Position numbers and translations under genes: made by a program | Origin: Flavobacterium branchiarum | GTDB lineage: Bacteria; Bacteroidota; Bacteroidia; Flavobacteriales; Flavobacteriaceae | Direction: 5' to 3' | DNA length: 64,000 nt | Assembly: GCF_030409845.1 (NCBI RefSeq) | Contig: NZ_JAUFQQ010000005.1 | Span: forward strand, 868,001 to 932,000 | Shown here: piece after piece, positions 41,927-51,432 of the stretch | Position numbering within the stretch: the stretch's first letter is position 1 | Layout of the letters: each line of letters begins with the position of its first letter | The notes under the pieces: generated by a model | Told to the model about the DNA's origin: nothing | Database searches by the model: none | Seen by the model: the letters and a program-made list of their open reading frames with translations, nothing else

Positions 41927-42826
41927 TTAGTTAATTTTGAGATGCATCGTATTGATAAGTCTTGCATTTACCAGATCGGAATTTTCTATTTGCAAAACCT
42001 GATGTCTGCCTCCGTTTTTCTCGAAAATCTCAATCAATAGCACTTTATCATCCGTAATTGTAAACTGATCCAATAGGAATACGTTTTGCTCCGTAGTATT
42101 ACCAATAATTTCGTCAAGAGGCTTGTATATGCGTAGTGGCTTCATTGGTTTTTCTTGTATTACGGTACGTTTTGCAATCTTCTTATCCACAATTTTGAAA
42201 TTCACAAAATCAATCTGAAACGGAACATTACTCTTATTTCGTAGTTCAGTATGGAAATAAAACTTACCATTATGGATATAAACCCCTTTCAACAAAAACT
42301 GTATGCCGTAGCTTTTTGACCCGATATGTTTGATGATCCTCTTGTCCTTATTGTAAATAGTTTCCAACAGCAACCCCGCCAATGATGGAGAGTTCTTACC
42401 CAACTCTTCAAATAATACATCATTTTCATTTTCCCGGCTAAGTTGTTTCTGCATGGTCAACAAGTCATAATTTAATGACGATGGGTATGAACTATAAAAG
42501 ACATTGAAGTTGTAGAAACGGCCGTCTTCGGTAATCACCGAAAAATTCGTTTCTTCTTCAAAATCACGTACGGTAGCCTTTATACGCAATACATTTTCGG
42601 CATCTTCTGCTTTACCCGCTATCAGATACTCGCTTCCCAAATCCACGTAACGAATAGCCGCTGGAAATATCAAATGCGAGGTTTTAGTATAGGTTACTTC
42701 CATTTGATAAGGTTCTACTTTACCCATTGCTAATTTGGATGTGTTATTGGCATTTTGTGCCTGGCTTTTGCCGATCAGTCCAACCAAACAGGTTAACATC
42801 AGCATACTTTTAATTATCGTTTTCAT
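41927..42826 (-). CDS. traN: Conjugative transposon protein TraN (DUF4138)
   Basis: 299 aa with a signal peptide (MLMLTCLVGLIGKSQA). The DUF4138 features are TSHLIFPAAIRYVDLGSEY near the N-terminus, LRIKATVRDFEEETNFSVI, GVYIHNGKFYFHTELRN and NVPFQIDFVNFKI. It is equivalent to a VirB9-type outer-membrane component. It is placed between traM and traO as in CTnDOT. Confidence 0.9.
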   Translation of the reverse strand: MKTIIKSMLMLTCLVGLIGKSQAQNANNTSKLAMGKVEPYQMEVTYTKTSHLIFPAAIRYVDLGSEYLIAGKAEDAENVLRIKATVRDFEEETNFSVITEDGRFYNFNVFYSSYPSSLNYDLLTMQKQLSRENENDVLFEELGKNSPSLAGLLLETIYNKDKRIIKHIGSKSYGIQFLLKGVYIHNGKFYFHTELRNKSNVPFQIDFVNFKIVDKKIAKRTVIQEKPMKPLRIYKPLDEIIGNTTEQNVFLLDQFTITDDKVLLIEIFEKNGGRHQVLQIENSDLVNARLINTMHLKIN

Positions 42827-42853
42827 ATTTTAATCTTTATATTTTTTGATTTA

Positions 42854-44203
42854 TTAGCTTTTAGACACAAGAAACACCTGATGTCCAGCCTTCAACGTTA
42901 CTTTAGGCGTCCTGACTTTCTTAGAGAAATAACCGGAAACTCCTTGTACCACACCACGACTCAAATCGCCTGCTACCTGCTGACCTGCCGAACGTGTCAT
43001 CATAATACTCGTACCTGAAGTCTGGCTCATGTTAGCTGCTATTTCCGTCAGGGCATTCATTTCAGGAGAATAAGGTACATATAGTCCCTGTTGACCATCA
43101 ATATCGTATATGGTGATATCTACAGGGATAATGTTTCCTTCCAGTTCTACTGAAGTCACCTTTAATTGCAATCTTCCATTTAGGAATTTTGCAGTAGCCG
43201 TTAACACCGTTCCTTTTGGAATGGTACGGTTCGGAGTTTTCGCATCTTCTAATATGCGAACACGAACACCAGTTTCTCCGGTTACTACCTGTGTTTCCTG
43301 TACTACAGCACGAATACTGTTTTTTGGCTGTATTACCTGCTCTGAAACACCTGCGGTGTAAAATCCTCGATTTCGGGTTTCACTCCAATTTGCCAGAAAT
43401 GCACTATCTGTTGGCTCTCTGTACAATGCTGACACAGCACTTTTTTTGACAGGTGTAAATGCTACAAAATGTTCTTTTTGAGTAGTAGATGATGATGCAG
43501 GTATTGTTGTCGGAAGTTCAGAACCGGGAACGACAGTTGTAGGCTGAGAGGGAGTATTGGTCGGTAGATACTTCGCAGCCATCTGGTAGGACTTTTCCAT
43601 AAGTGCCAATTGGGTTTCGACCGGATCGGGTGCCACCACGTCTTTTTCTGCTAATTGCTGTTTCAGTTCGTCTAATTGTTTGCGAAGTTCCTGTGTTTCA
43701 TAGTTGGGTTCATTATAGAACGAACCGAGAACGCTTTGAGCATTTTGATAACTATTTAGTGCAGGATTACTTCCTCTACGTTGATTACCACTGAATAAAC
43801 CCGTATTTCCCTGTGCCTCTTCAGAAAGATCTGGTTCCATGGAGTTTGCTGAATCTGTATTCCAATAATCAGCTAATGTGGTCAACCCATTACGCTTTTC
43901 CTGATTTTTCTGCTCCAACATTTCCAGCTCATAAGCTTTCTGTTTGTCCGACTGTAAACCTGCATCCGTAGCCTGTGGTACAGCATCGTTTAAACCAATA
44001 TCCTCTATCTTGTTTTTATCTTCTGATGGTTTAAATATGAGCCACATACAGCCAACAAACACGATTCCCATCAAACCAAATATGATTGGTTTCTTCAACT
44101 TTTCAGTCTTATTCTGTGCATTGTCCTGCAATACATCAGGGTTTTCATTCGGGGTACCTTCCGTAACCCGAACTCCCAATTTTTTATTTCCATTTTCTTT
44201 CAT
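42854..44203 (-). CDS. traM: Conjugative transposon protein TraM
   Basis: 449 aa, VirB10-like. It has one membrane segment at about residues 37-60 (IIFGLMGIVFVGCMWLIF), a disordered Gln/Asn/Pro-rich stretch, then a C-terminal domain with VRVRILEDAKTPNRTIPKGT, LTATAKFLNGRLQLKV and GNIIPVDITIYDIDG, the TraM signature. It should span the periplasm to the outer-membrane core. Its start overlaps the traL end by 20 bp. Confidence 0.9.
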   Translation of the reverse strand: MKENGNKKLGVRVTEGTPNENPDVLQDNAQNKTEKLKKPIIFGLMGIVFVGCMWLIFKPSEDKNKIEDIGLNDAVPQATDAGLQSDKQKAYELEMLEQKNQEKRNGLTTLADYWNTDSANSMEPDLSEEAQGNTGLFSGNQRRGSNPALNSYQNAQSVLGSFYNEPNYETQELRKQLDELKQQLAEKDVVAPDPVETQLALMEKSYQMAAKYLPTNTPSQPTTVVPGSELPTTIPASSSTTQKEHFVAFTPVKKSAVSALYREPTDSAFLANWSETRNRGFYTAGVSEQVIQPKNSIRAVVQETQVVTGETGVRVRILEDAKTPNRTIPKGTVLTATAKFLNGRLQLKVTSVELEGNIIPVDITIYDIDGQQGLYVPYSPEMNALTEIAANMSQTSGTSIMMTRSAGQQVAGDLSRGVVQGVSGYFSKKVRTPKVTLKAGHQVFLVSKS

Positions 44204-44477
44204 AAAACTTTTCTTTTAAAATGTTTGACAATGAATCCAATCCTCCCGTCTCGGATTTCTTTTTCTGTATAACTGGATTTTCGATATGTCTGATCTCTAT
44301 AGTGGGATTAGGCTTAGAGGTGTCGAACCAAACTTTTGCGATGACGATAACCGTTAAAAGCAGATAGCCCATAAAAAAAAGCAGCGTATATTTATGTTGT
44401 CTCTTTACAGGCAACGACCGCCAACGTTCATCAAGTTTGTTAAACCAATTATCCAATCTTTCCCTTAGTTTTTTCAT
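44184..44477 (-). CDS. traL: Conjugative transposon protein TraL (DUF3989)
   Basis: 97 aa, one membrane segment near residues 26-47 (YTLLFFMGYLLLTVIVIAKV), a charged N-terminus with WFNKLDERWRSLPVKRQ, and a polar tail. The length, single helix and place before traM match TraL. Confidence 0.83.
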   Translation of the reverse strand: MKKLRERLDNWFNKLDERWRSLPVKRQHKYTLLFFMGYLLLTVIVIAKVWFDTSKPNPTIEIRHIENPVIQKKKSETGGLDSLSNILKEKFYERKWK

Positions 44478-44497
44478 ACTTTAATTATTTGAGGTTA

Positions 44498-44935
44498 TTA
44501 CATTCTGAACCCTCTTTTGCAGGAAGAGATATGTTCTTTAGGTTTTTCAGTCACCTGGGAAATGGCTTCTTTTATCATGGGAAACGAGCTTGTTGTAAAG
44601 TTGGTTAGCTTAGATTGCTTCAATAGTTGTCCATAAGGATCTATTCTTCTTACATACATTTCCGTTTCCTGTAAATCAAATTTCCCATTCTCGTATTTTA
44701 CCCACATATCACATTCAATCTTTGGCTTGTTTTCACCATTCCATTCGAGATATGTAGATAGATGCAAATGGCTTGCTACTAATGGTGCTTCTTTGCCTTT
44801 GCCCCAAGCCTCCAAAAATTCACTGATGCTATCCTTTAATTTGCCTGCATAAGAACTTTCAGTATGAAAAAAACCAGAGTATCCTTTATCAATAAGGGTT
44901 TTCACGAACGTGTCTAAATCAAGTAAGTGTTTCAT
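44498..44935 (-). CDS. Unknown protein inserted between traK and traL
   Basis: 145 aa, cytosolic, with no signal or membrane segment. It opens MKHLLDLDTFVKTLIDKGYS and holds HLHLSTYLEWNGENKPKIEC and WVKYENGKFDLQETEMYV, a mixed strand/helix pattern. I do not recognise a family. CTnDOT has traK and traL adjacent, so this is an added gene. Read-through expression with tra genes is likely: it starts 12 bp after the traK end and ends 20 bp before traL. Confidence 0.65.
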   Translation of the reverse strand: MKHLLDLDTFVKTLIDKGYSGFFHTESSYAGKLKDSISEFLEAWGKGKEAPLVASHLHLSTYLEWNGENKPKIECDMWVKYENGKFDLQETEMYVRRIDPYGQLLKQSKLTNFTTSSFPMIKEAISQVTEKPKEHISSCKRGFRM

Positions 44936-44946
44936 GTGCTTAATCT

Positions 44947-45570
44947 TCAGCGTTCTATAACTTCAATATCCTTGTTTTCTAACACCGCAAATTTTTCTAT
45001 TGTAAAGCCTTGTGGGTTATTGTCAGAGCGAACGGAGTTAACCAAGTAGCAGGATGTAACCAGGTTACGCCTTGTCACATTGCTTGACCTGATAATGAAC
45101 TGTTTTGCATAAGTTTTAACAGCATACGGATAGGTATCAAAGTTGCAGATTACGCTGTCCACTTCAGTACGTTGTTGTACGTTACCGGATATGATACGGT
45201 TGTAATATCCTTTTTCGGACAAATCCTTGTAATAATCAAATGCCGATTTGTCGGCAAGATTAAATGCTCTTTTCATATTGCTTTCAATAGCATTCTTTTC
45301 AGGTGCGAGCGTGAAGAACAATTCGTGAAAACGACGGATATGCTCACGAGCTTCAACCGGACGGTTTATAGAAGCGTCCTGAGAGAGTGCCAACATGAGT
45401 GATTTGCCGTTATCCAACACATAGACTTTTTGTCGTTGCTCCTCCGCAAAGCGGTAGGACTGCCAAACGGCATATCCTACAACTCCAATGCAGAGTACCG
45501 CAAAGACAATAGCATACAGCCTTATCTGCTTAAAGCTGTTTTCGATATTTCTTAATGTTTTAAATTCCAT
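44947..45570 (-). CDS. traK: Conjugative transposon protein TraK
   Basis: 207 aa, VirB8-like. The N-terminal membrane segment is at about residues 16-35 (LYAIVFAVLCIGVVGYAVW), followed by AEEQRQKVYVLDNGKSLML, EAREHIRRFHELFFTLAP and a C-terminal strand region (CNFDTYPYAVKTYAKQFIIR), the usual TraK layout. It is part of the inner-membrane assembly of the mating channel, between traJ and the inserted gene. Confidence 0.9.
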   Translation of the reverse strand: MEFKTLRNIENSFKQIRLYAIVFAVLCIGVVGYAVWQSYRFAEEQRQKVYVLDNGKSLMLALSQDASINRPVEAREHIRRFHELFFTLAPEKNAIESNMKRAFNLADKSAFDYYKDLSEKGYYNRIISGNVQQRTEVDSVICNFDTYPYAVKTYAKQFIIRSSNVTRRNLVTSCYLVNSVRSDNNPQGFTIEKFAVLENKDIEVIER

Positions 45571-45590
45571 TTCAAATGATTTAAATTTTA

Positions 45591-46586
45591 TTATTTACCC
45601 ATTAATTTTCCTCCGATATTACCTGCGGTAGAACCAGCACCGGCACCGGCAATATTTCCAGTTTTCATAGCAGTCTGGTTCACGTTACGCATAAAGTTTC
45701 CGGCACCTCCTGCCTGAATGATCCAGCCTGCGGCTGTAGGAACGGTAAAGTATCCTACGATACCGATAATCATAAAAATGATATAAACCGTATTTGAAGT
45801 GTCAGGGATATAGGTTGGGTCGGCAAGCATCTCTATATCTCTTTCAAGAATCAATGATTGTATTTTGGCAAGCATAGAACTGAACAAATCAGCCACAGGT
45901 AACCATAAATACACACTGATATACCGTGTGAGCCATTGTGTGAGCGTACTCTGAAACCCATCCCACACAGAAATAGCAAAGGCTATTGGTCCCAGAATGG
46001 ACAAGACAATCAGAAAGAACGTCCGTATGGTATCTATGACCAGAGCGGCTGCCTGAAAGAGTACTTCCAGAAATTCCCGAAAAGCATCCCTTATCCATTT
46101 TTTCATTTGATACATACCACGTTCCATATACATTCCCGACATCGTAGCAATGTCAGAGGGTGACCATCCCAATTCTTCAAGCTTCCTGTCAAATTCCTCA
46201 TTGGAAACTAAATAGGCGGTTTCGGGATTTCGTACCATAGCTTCGTATTCCAATTGGTCTTTCTGAGCTTGCAACTCATTAAGGTCAAGCACCTGGTTTT
46301 CCAGTATAGCATGAGTGCCCTTTACTATGGGACTGAGTACCGCATTGATAGTTCCCAAAACCATAGTTGGAAAAAACATAATGCACAATCCCAAAGCAAA
46401 CGGACGTAGTAAGGGGAATACATCTATAGGCTCTGCACGGCTGAGTGCCTGCCATACTTTGAGAGCTACATAAAACAGAGCCCCCAATCCGGCGAGTCCT
46501 TTTGCTACAGCCGCCATATCGGCGGACAGAGGTACCATCTCATCATACAATGAGCGTAGAACTTCATGAAGATTATTAAATTCCAT
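45591..46586 (-). CDS. traJ: Conjugative transposon protein TraJ
   Basis: 331 aa polytopic inner-membrane protein, VirB6/TrbL-like. Hydrophobic segments lie near residues 20-42, 60-90, 180-215 and 265-290, with SVWDGFQSTLTQWLTRYISVYLW segment-type motifs in the second half. The Gly/Ala-rich tail (IAGAGAGSTAGNIGGKLMG) is usual for the family. It starts 3 bp after the traI stop. Confidence 0.9.
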   Translation of the reverse strand: MEFNNLHEVLRSLYDEMVPLSADMAAVAKGLAGLGALFYVALKVWQALSRAEPIDVFPLLRPFALGLCIMFFPTMVLGTINAVLSPIVKGTHAILENQVLDLNELQAQKDQLEYEAMVRNPETAYLVSNEEFDRKLEELGWSPSDIATMSGMYMERGMYQMKKWIRDAFREFLEVLFQAAALVIDTIRTFFLIVLSILGPIAFAISVWDGFQSTLTQWLTRYISVYLWLPVADLFSSMLAKIQSLILERDIEMLADPTYIPDTSNTVYIIFMIIGIVGYFTVPTAAGWIIQAGGAGNFMRNVNQTAMKTGNIAGAGAGSTAGNIGGKLMGK

Positions 46587-46589
46587 AGT

Positions 46590-47222
46590 TTACCAGTATT
46601 TTTGTTCAGGATTTCCGTAAAGTTCAAGTACTCTTTTGCTATTATTTTTCTTTTTAGCTCTTAGAAAACTGACCGAAATATTTTTACTGGTATAGTACCG
46701 TACAAGGCTGTGGTACTCTTTAACTTCTTTATAAACACGGTCGATGATATCCATACGTTCTTTATCGTTTAATGAAAGACTGGATGAGGAAACAATCTGC
46801 TTCAATTCTTTCAGTAGCTCCGTGCTTTCATTCAATAGTGCAGAATAACCATTGGCGATAGCAGCCAATTCTTGTTGTGAGAAATTCGGATCGTTCATCA
46901 TCTTGCCGAAATTCTGTACATACATTTCAGATACGTCTCCAACAAGTAAGACAGTTTGCTGTACCTTTCTCGCATCTTTTACCAGATTACTGACCGCTTT
47001 CAACTTGTCGTAATATTCCTTACCTTGTTTATACACCTTTTCTACTTCCTTAAAATTTTTGACCACATTGGAAACTGTGGAAGATGTTTGTATGATTTCA
47101 TTAGCACTGTTAAGAATGCCGGAAGCCAGGTTAGCTGGGTCAGTGACAACAAATTGTGCCTTGGCAGAAGGTGTAACAGCCAGTATAATTACCGTGAACA
47201 CCATTAACATGATTTTTTTCAT
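46590..47222 (-). CDS. traI: Conjugative transposon protein TraI (DUF4141)
   Basis: 210 aa from the ATG at 47222, which begins a clean signal peptide (MKKIMLMVFTVIILAVTPSA). The longer frame to 47279 would overlap traG and is rejected. The periplasmic part is helical with QFVVTDPANLASGILNSANE, the DUF4141 hallmark, and a coiled-coil middle. It is VirB5-like by position. Confidence 0.87.
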   Translation of the reverse strand: MKKIMLMVFTVIILAVTPSAKAQFVVTDPANLASGILNSANEIIQTSSTVSNVVKNFKEVEKVYKQGKEYYDKLKAVSNLVKDARKVQQTVLLVGDVSEMYVQNFGKMMNDPNFSQQELAAIANGYSALLNESTELLKELKQIVSSSSLSLNDKERMDIIDRVYKEVKEYHSLVRYYTSKNISVSFLRAKKKNNSKRVLELYGNPEQKYW

Positions 47223-47259
47223 TTTATTGATTTTTAATTGATTAATAATTACCTGATTT

Positions 47260-49749
47260 CTATTTTCGCTCTTCAGCAATTCGTTTTATAGCGAGTTCTA
47301 CATTACCGTCGAGTTCCTTAGCAAGCTGCATAACCTCCATTTTTTCGGTTTCTTCCGTAGTGTATGCGAGATATTCCTGCATGCTTACTTCTGTAGCATA
47401 AACGGCGGAGTGCGTTCCGCCCAATCCAATCCAGACTTCTTTGTACAAGCGTTTGGGGTCGTTGTTCATATTGATAGAAAGGATCTGAGATTTTTCTTTT
47501 TCAGTGAGCCCGAGCATCGCCTGGATGTCATGAAATTTATTCATATACTTTCGCTGATCGAGCAGTATTTTACAATCACTATTATTGATAATGGATTCTT
47601 TCACAATAGGTGATTGGATGATGTCGTCCACTTCCTGCGTTACTACAATTGCCTCTCCAAAGAACTTTCTGACTGTTTTAAACAAATACTTTATGTACTC
47701 AGCCATACCTTCCTTTGCAATTGCCTTCCAAGCTTCTTCAATTAAGATGAGCTTACGGATACCTTTCAACCTTCTCATCTTATTGATGAAAACCTCCATG
47801 ATGATAATCGTGACAATAGGAAAGAGAATTTTGTGATCCTTTATAGCATCAATCTCAAATACGATAAAGCGTTTAGTCAGCAAGTCAAGTTGTTTGTCTG
47901 AGTTAAGCAGATAATCATATTCACCTCCCTTGTAGTAAGGTTCCAGAACATTTAGGAAATTGGCTATGTCAAAGTCTTTTTCCCGAACCTGCTTTTCTTC
48001 TAATACTTTGCGGTAGTCTCTCTGTACATATTCGTAAAAACCATTAAAGGATGGATATTCATCATTGATCTTAATACGCTCTATATAACCGCTTACCGCA
48101 TTAGACAAGGCTACTTCTTCTGCTCTTGTCGGTGGCTCATCATCTCGTTTCCATAAGGTTAGTATCAGGGTTTTGATACTTTCTCTCTTCTCAATATCGA
48201 ATATGCCATCGTCTGTAAAGAATGGATTGAATGAAATAGGATTATCTTCGGTATAAGTGAAATAAACACCGTCTTCACCTTTGGTTTTTCCATAGATCAG
48301 CTCACATAATCCCTGATAGGAATTACCTGTGTCAACCAACAGCACATGTGCCCCCTGTTCATAGTATTGACGAACCATGTGGTTTGTAAAAAAAGATTTT
48401 CCCGAACCTGAAGGTCCCAAAATGAATTTGTTTCTGTTCGTGACGATACCTTTTTTCATAGGCAAGTCCGATATATCCAAATGGATTGGCTTTCCCGTTA
48501 ACCTGTCTGCCATCTTGATACCGAACGGTGATGGTGAACTTTGGTAATTTGTTTCTTCTGTGAAGAAACACAACGCGGGTTCTATGAAGGTGTAGAAACT
48601 TTCTTCAGAAGGAAAATCCCCGGCATTGCCCGGCATTCCTGCCCAGTACAAAGTTGCTACATCAGTAGTATTGTGTCTTGGTTTGCATTCCATCAAAGCC
48701 AGAGCACTACCGGTATCATTCTTAATCTGTTTTAGTTCGATCGGATCCTCAGACCATGCCAGTACATTGAAATGTGCACGAATGGAAGACAGACCATGTG
48801 AATGAGCCTCATTGAGATAGCGTTCTATCCATTCTTTGTTAATCTGGTTGGCACGGCTATACCTTGCCAGTGAATGCATATTCCTTGCAGACTTTTCGAA
48901 CTTTTGGAGGTTTGCTTCGCTGTTATCTAAGAAAAGGTATTGATTATAGATGTGATTACAACTTAACAGTAGTCCAACGGGAGAAGCGAACGACAACAAA
49001 CAGTCACTTCGGTCTGTAGATAATTTTTCGTAACGCGTATCAGCAGATACTGTTCCCGGTAGATCATCCGTATCAGATAAGGTATGTAAACATAATCTTT
49101 TGTTCCCTATACGAACTTCTTCAGACCCCAAAGCAATGTCCTGTAAAGGCCTTCCCTCATCTCTTGACAAGGTGAGGTACTGTTCCAGCAATCCTTGCTT
49201 GCCACTCGTTCCGACGATATCCTCTTCGCTCAGACGTTCCAGTTTTACAAAATCGCTATCATTCACTATCCTTTCAAACTGTGCCACAGCTTCCATAAAG
49301 CGATGAATGATTTCCTTATCCCTTATTTCTTTAGGGATAAGCACACCCTTGCAAAGTGAACTAAAGTTGCTTTGCATACGCATACGTTCTTTAGTGGTCT
49401 TGGTAAGAAACAAGTAACAATAATGATTCAGAAAAGGACGCTCGTTAAAATGCTGTTGATACGATTTTGCTAAAAAGCTTTGATCTTCTTTTGCAATATC
49501 AGGAGCGTAATTTTCTTTGATATACCAATCTTGTTTGTGAACGACTGTAAAATCCGGTAAAGTTTTGATCGCCTTGTGCCATGCGGAATGTATAGCTTCG
49601 TATTCTACGGAAGCAACCGTAAACAGTTCGGGCAAATGTACCCGAAAGCAAGCCGTAATGTCTGCATCTTTAGAGATGATGCAGTTGTTTTCCACAGCCA
49701 ATAATGGGAACTTGCTTTCCAACGTAGTGGCTTTTGCTACATTTCTCAT
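47260..49749 (-). CDS. traG: Conjugative transposon ATPase TraG (VirB4-like)
   Basis: 829 aa cytosolic ATPase that powers the mating channel. The CagE/TrbE/VirB4 N-terminal domain spans about 1-420. Walker A GPSGSGKS is at 445-452 followed by VLLVDTGNSYQGL, and the Walker B region RKLILIEEAWKAI is near 660-672 with VTQEVDDI after it. The length matches CTnDOT-type TraG. Its ATG overlaps the traF stop region by 4 bp. Confidence 0.95.
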   Translation of the reverse strand: MRNVAKATTLESKFPLLAVENNCIISKDADITACFRVHLPELFTVASVEYEAIHSAWHKAIKTLPDFTVVHKQDWYIKENYAPDIAKEDQSFLAKSYQQHFNERPFLNHYCYLFLTKTTKERMRMQSNFSSLCKGVLIPKEIRDKEIIHRFMEAVAQFERIVNDSDFVKLERLSEEDIVGTSGKQGLLEQYLTLSRDEGRPLQDIALGSEEVRIGNKRLCLHTLSDTDDLPGTVSADTRYEKLSTDRSDCLLSFASPVGLLLSCNHIYNQYLFLDNSEANLQKFEKSARNMHSLARYSRANQINKEWIERYLNEAHSHGLSSIRAHFNVLAWSEDPIELKQIKNDTGSALALMECKPRHNTTDVATLYWAGMPGNAGDFPSEESFYTFIEPALCFFTEETNYQSSPSPFGIKMADRLTGKPIHLDISDLPMKKGIVTNRNKFILGPSGSGKSFFTNHMVRQYYEQGAHVLLVDTGNSYQGLCELIYGKTKGEDGVYFTYTEDNPISFNPFFTDDGIFDIEKRESIKTLILTLWKRDDEPPTRAEEVALSNAVSGYIERIKINDEYPSFNGFYEYVQRDYRKVLEEKQVREKDFDIANFLNVLEPYYKGGEYDYLLNSDKQLDLLTKRFIVFEIDAIKDHKILFPIVTIIIMEVFINKMRRLKGIRKLILIEEAWKAIAKEGMAEYIKYLFKTVRKFFGEAIVVTQEVDDIIQSPIVKESIINNSDCKILLDQRKYMNKFHDIQAMLGLTEKEKSQILSINMNNDPKRLYKEVWIGLGGTHSAVYATEVSMQEYLAYTTEETEKMEVMQLAKELDGNVELAIKRIAEERK

Positions 49750-50078
49750 AAGCCGACAGATTTAGAGGTGAATTTTAAATAGCGATGTACGGGTTTCCGG
49801 CAGATGATATAACGTGGATGCCTCTTATTGGCACCCACTTTCATTAATCCGTATTCACCATACTTCTGGTTCAGAGAGAATGTCTGCCAGACAATAAGAG
49901 AGCCTCCTCCAACTCCAATAAATAGACACACATAAGAACTTACGCCTGCCATATACAGTATCATCACCAGAACAAGCATACCCAGTAAGCCACCTGCAAA
50001 AATGAACAGATACTGTGCTTTCAATCCTTTGAACTCGACTGTACGTCCAATGCCTTTATTAATATTGTATTTACTCAT
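49746..50078 (-). CDS. traF: Conjugative transposon protein TraF (DUF4133)
   Basis: 110 aa from the ATG at 50078. An open frame extends to 50153 but overlaps traE and is not native-looking. Two membrane segments follow YNINKGIGRTVEFKGLKAQY, the DUF4133/VirB3-like opening (about residues 22-42 and 45-63). The C-terminal part has a basic cluster KRHPRYIICRKPVHRYL. Confidence 0.88.
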   Translation of the reverse strand: MSKYNINKGIGRTVEFKGLKAQYLFIFAGGLLGMLVLVMILYMAGVSSYVCLFIGVGGGSLIVWQTFSLNQKYGEYGLMKVGANKRHPRYIICRKPVHRYLKFTSKSVGL

Positions 50079-50089
50079 AAGGCAAAGGA

Positions 50090-50395
50090 TTAAAGGAAGA
50101 ATGAACGAAGAATAGTTGCAGCAACGATCAAAAAGATACAAGCTCCAAACCATGATGCCGCAGTCTTGCTTGTATCAGGATCACCACTACTGAATTTATT
50201 GTACACTTTAACACCTCCGATTAACCCGACCACGGCACCAATGGCGTAAATAAGTTGTGTGGCGGGATCGAAATAAGAGGTTACCATTTGCGTGGCTTCG
50301 TTGATTCCCGCAGAACCGTTTCCCTGTGCAAATACCCCAAATGCTGACAGCAAAGCCGCACCTGTCAGCAGCACTTTTTTTCTTTGTTTTTTCAT
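50090..50395 (-). CDS. traE: Conjugative transposon protein TraE (DUF4134)
   Basis: 101 aa, pilin-like VirB2 analogue: a cleavable signal (VLLTGAALLSAFGVFAQ), a short polar part with GINEATQMVTSYFDPATQLI, and two hydrophobic helices separated by YNKFSSGDPDTSKTAASWFG. It is the first gene of the traE-Q transcript, since a terminator precedes it. Confidence 0.9.
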   Translation of the reverse strand: MKKQRKKVLLTGAALLSAFGVFAQGNGSAGINEATQMVTSYFDPATQLIYAIGAVVGLIGGVKVYNKFSSGDPDTSKTAASWFGACIFLIVAATILRSFFL

Positions 50396-50542
50396 CTTTA
50401 AAACGAATTAATTTGTTACGATTTCCTGCACCTTGCAGGCTTTCGGAACAAATGTGCGACGTAAAACAAAGCACTCTTAAAAAGTGTCGTTCAGTGGAAT
50501 AACTTGGCTTTCAAAGGCTTTTCGTATGAAAATTGAGTATAA

Positions 50543-50580
50543 AAAAACGCCAGCCTTTTGATGGCTGACGTTTCGTTCTT
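50543..50580 (-). terminator. Terminator between the traA-D block and traE
   Basis: On the minus strand, AACGTCAGCC-ATCAAAA-GGCTGGCGTT followed by TTTTTATA, just after the stop at 50593. It divides the tra genes into two transcripts. Confidence 0.8.
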
Positions 50581-50592
50581 TTTACAATATTC

Positions 50593-51402
50593 TCACATTT
50601 TTCTACCCTTTTTCCTTTCTGAATTATAAGGAGTATTCGAGTTCTTATTTTCTTTTTTAATTTTATCTAAATTCTCTTTGATTTTTTGAGGCACATAAAT
50701 GTCTTCCCATTTTCCTTTTTTTGCTGTAAAACTCATTTGCAATCCTACTTCCATTAACCCATCTTTCAGATCAAATCCGTGTTGCCTATTCCATCCGATA
50801 GGATCCAGTTTTAACTCGTTTGGAAATTCTATTACAACAAGATTTTTTGGAATTTCTGTAATATTTTCATAGTCAATTTCGCCCATTTCTCTTGTCTTAG
50901 GATTGTAGGGAATAAGATATGTTCCAGAGCTATCATTAAAATAGTCTTCTATGTGTGAAAAAGCAATTCCATTAGAGAGGAAGTCATCTTTTGGTCTAAG
51001 TTTATCCATTCTTATATCTACATAGAAAGTGTGTCCTTCAATATCAATGGTGGGCAGCATTCCTTTGTTCACACGCAGGTCATAAGCAACGGGGTCAACC
51101 ATGATATCATAGTCGTTCCTTTTCTTTATGACATCTAATGATAGCTTATATTTATTCCCCATCCCAATAGGATCTAATACGGAGAATTCGGGAATAGTGA
51201 CGGTTACTTCGTGATTTCCCCATCCCGATGAAAGTCTATTCTTTTCAACGTCGTAATCAAAACGATATCCATTTCCTAAATATTCCATTTCATCAAACCG
51301 AATAATATTCGTTTCATCTTCTTTTTCTCTCAGTTCTAATTTATTCACATCCACAAGAAACACTGTTCCGTGGATATCAAATTCTTTCAGTTCTTTTTCC
51401 AT
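50593..51402 (-). CDS. Unknown protein with internal duplication, between traD and traE
   Basis: 269 aa, soluble. Two halves repeat the same layout. The first has IHGTVFLVDVNKLELREKED (residues 9-28), later VTIPEFSVLDPIGMGNKY. The second has IEGHTFYVDIRMDKLRPKDD (about 121-140), later VVIEFPNELKLDPIGWNRQH. Shared elements are the G-x-x-F-x-V-D strand, LR-x-K, and L-D-P-I-G. The Lys-rich tail may bind nucleic acid. I know no function. It is the last gene of the traA-D transcript, and the terminator follows its stop. Confidence 0.7.
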   Translation of the reverse strand: MEKELKEFDIHGTVFLVDVNKLELREKEDETNIIRFDEMEYLGNGYRFDYDVEKNRLSSGWGNHEVTVTIPEFSVLDPIGMGNKYKLSLDVIKKRNDYDIMVDPVAYDLRVNKGMLPTIDIEGHTFYVDIRMDKLRPKDDFLSNGIAFSHIEDYFNDSSGTYLIPYNPKTREMGEIDYENITEIPKNLVVIEFPNELKLDPIGWNRQHGFDLKDGLMEVGLQMSFTAKKGKWEDIYVPQKIKENLDKIKKENKNSNTPYNSERKKGRKM

Positions 51403-51432
51403 ACCTTAACGTTTTAAAACACAAAGGAGAGT

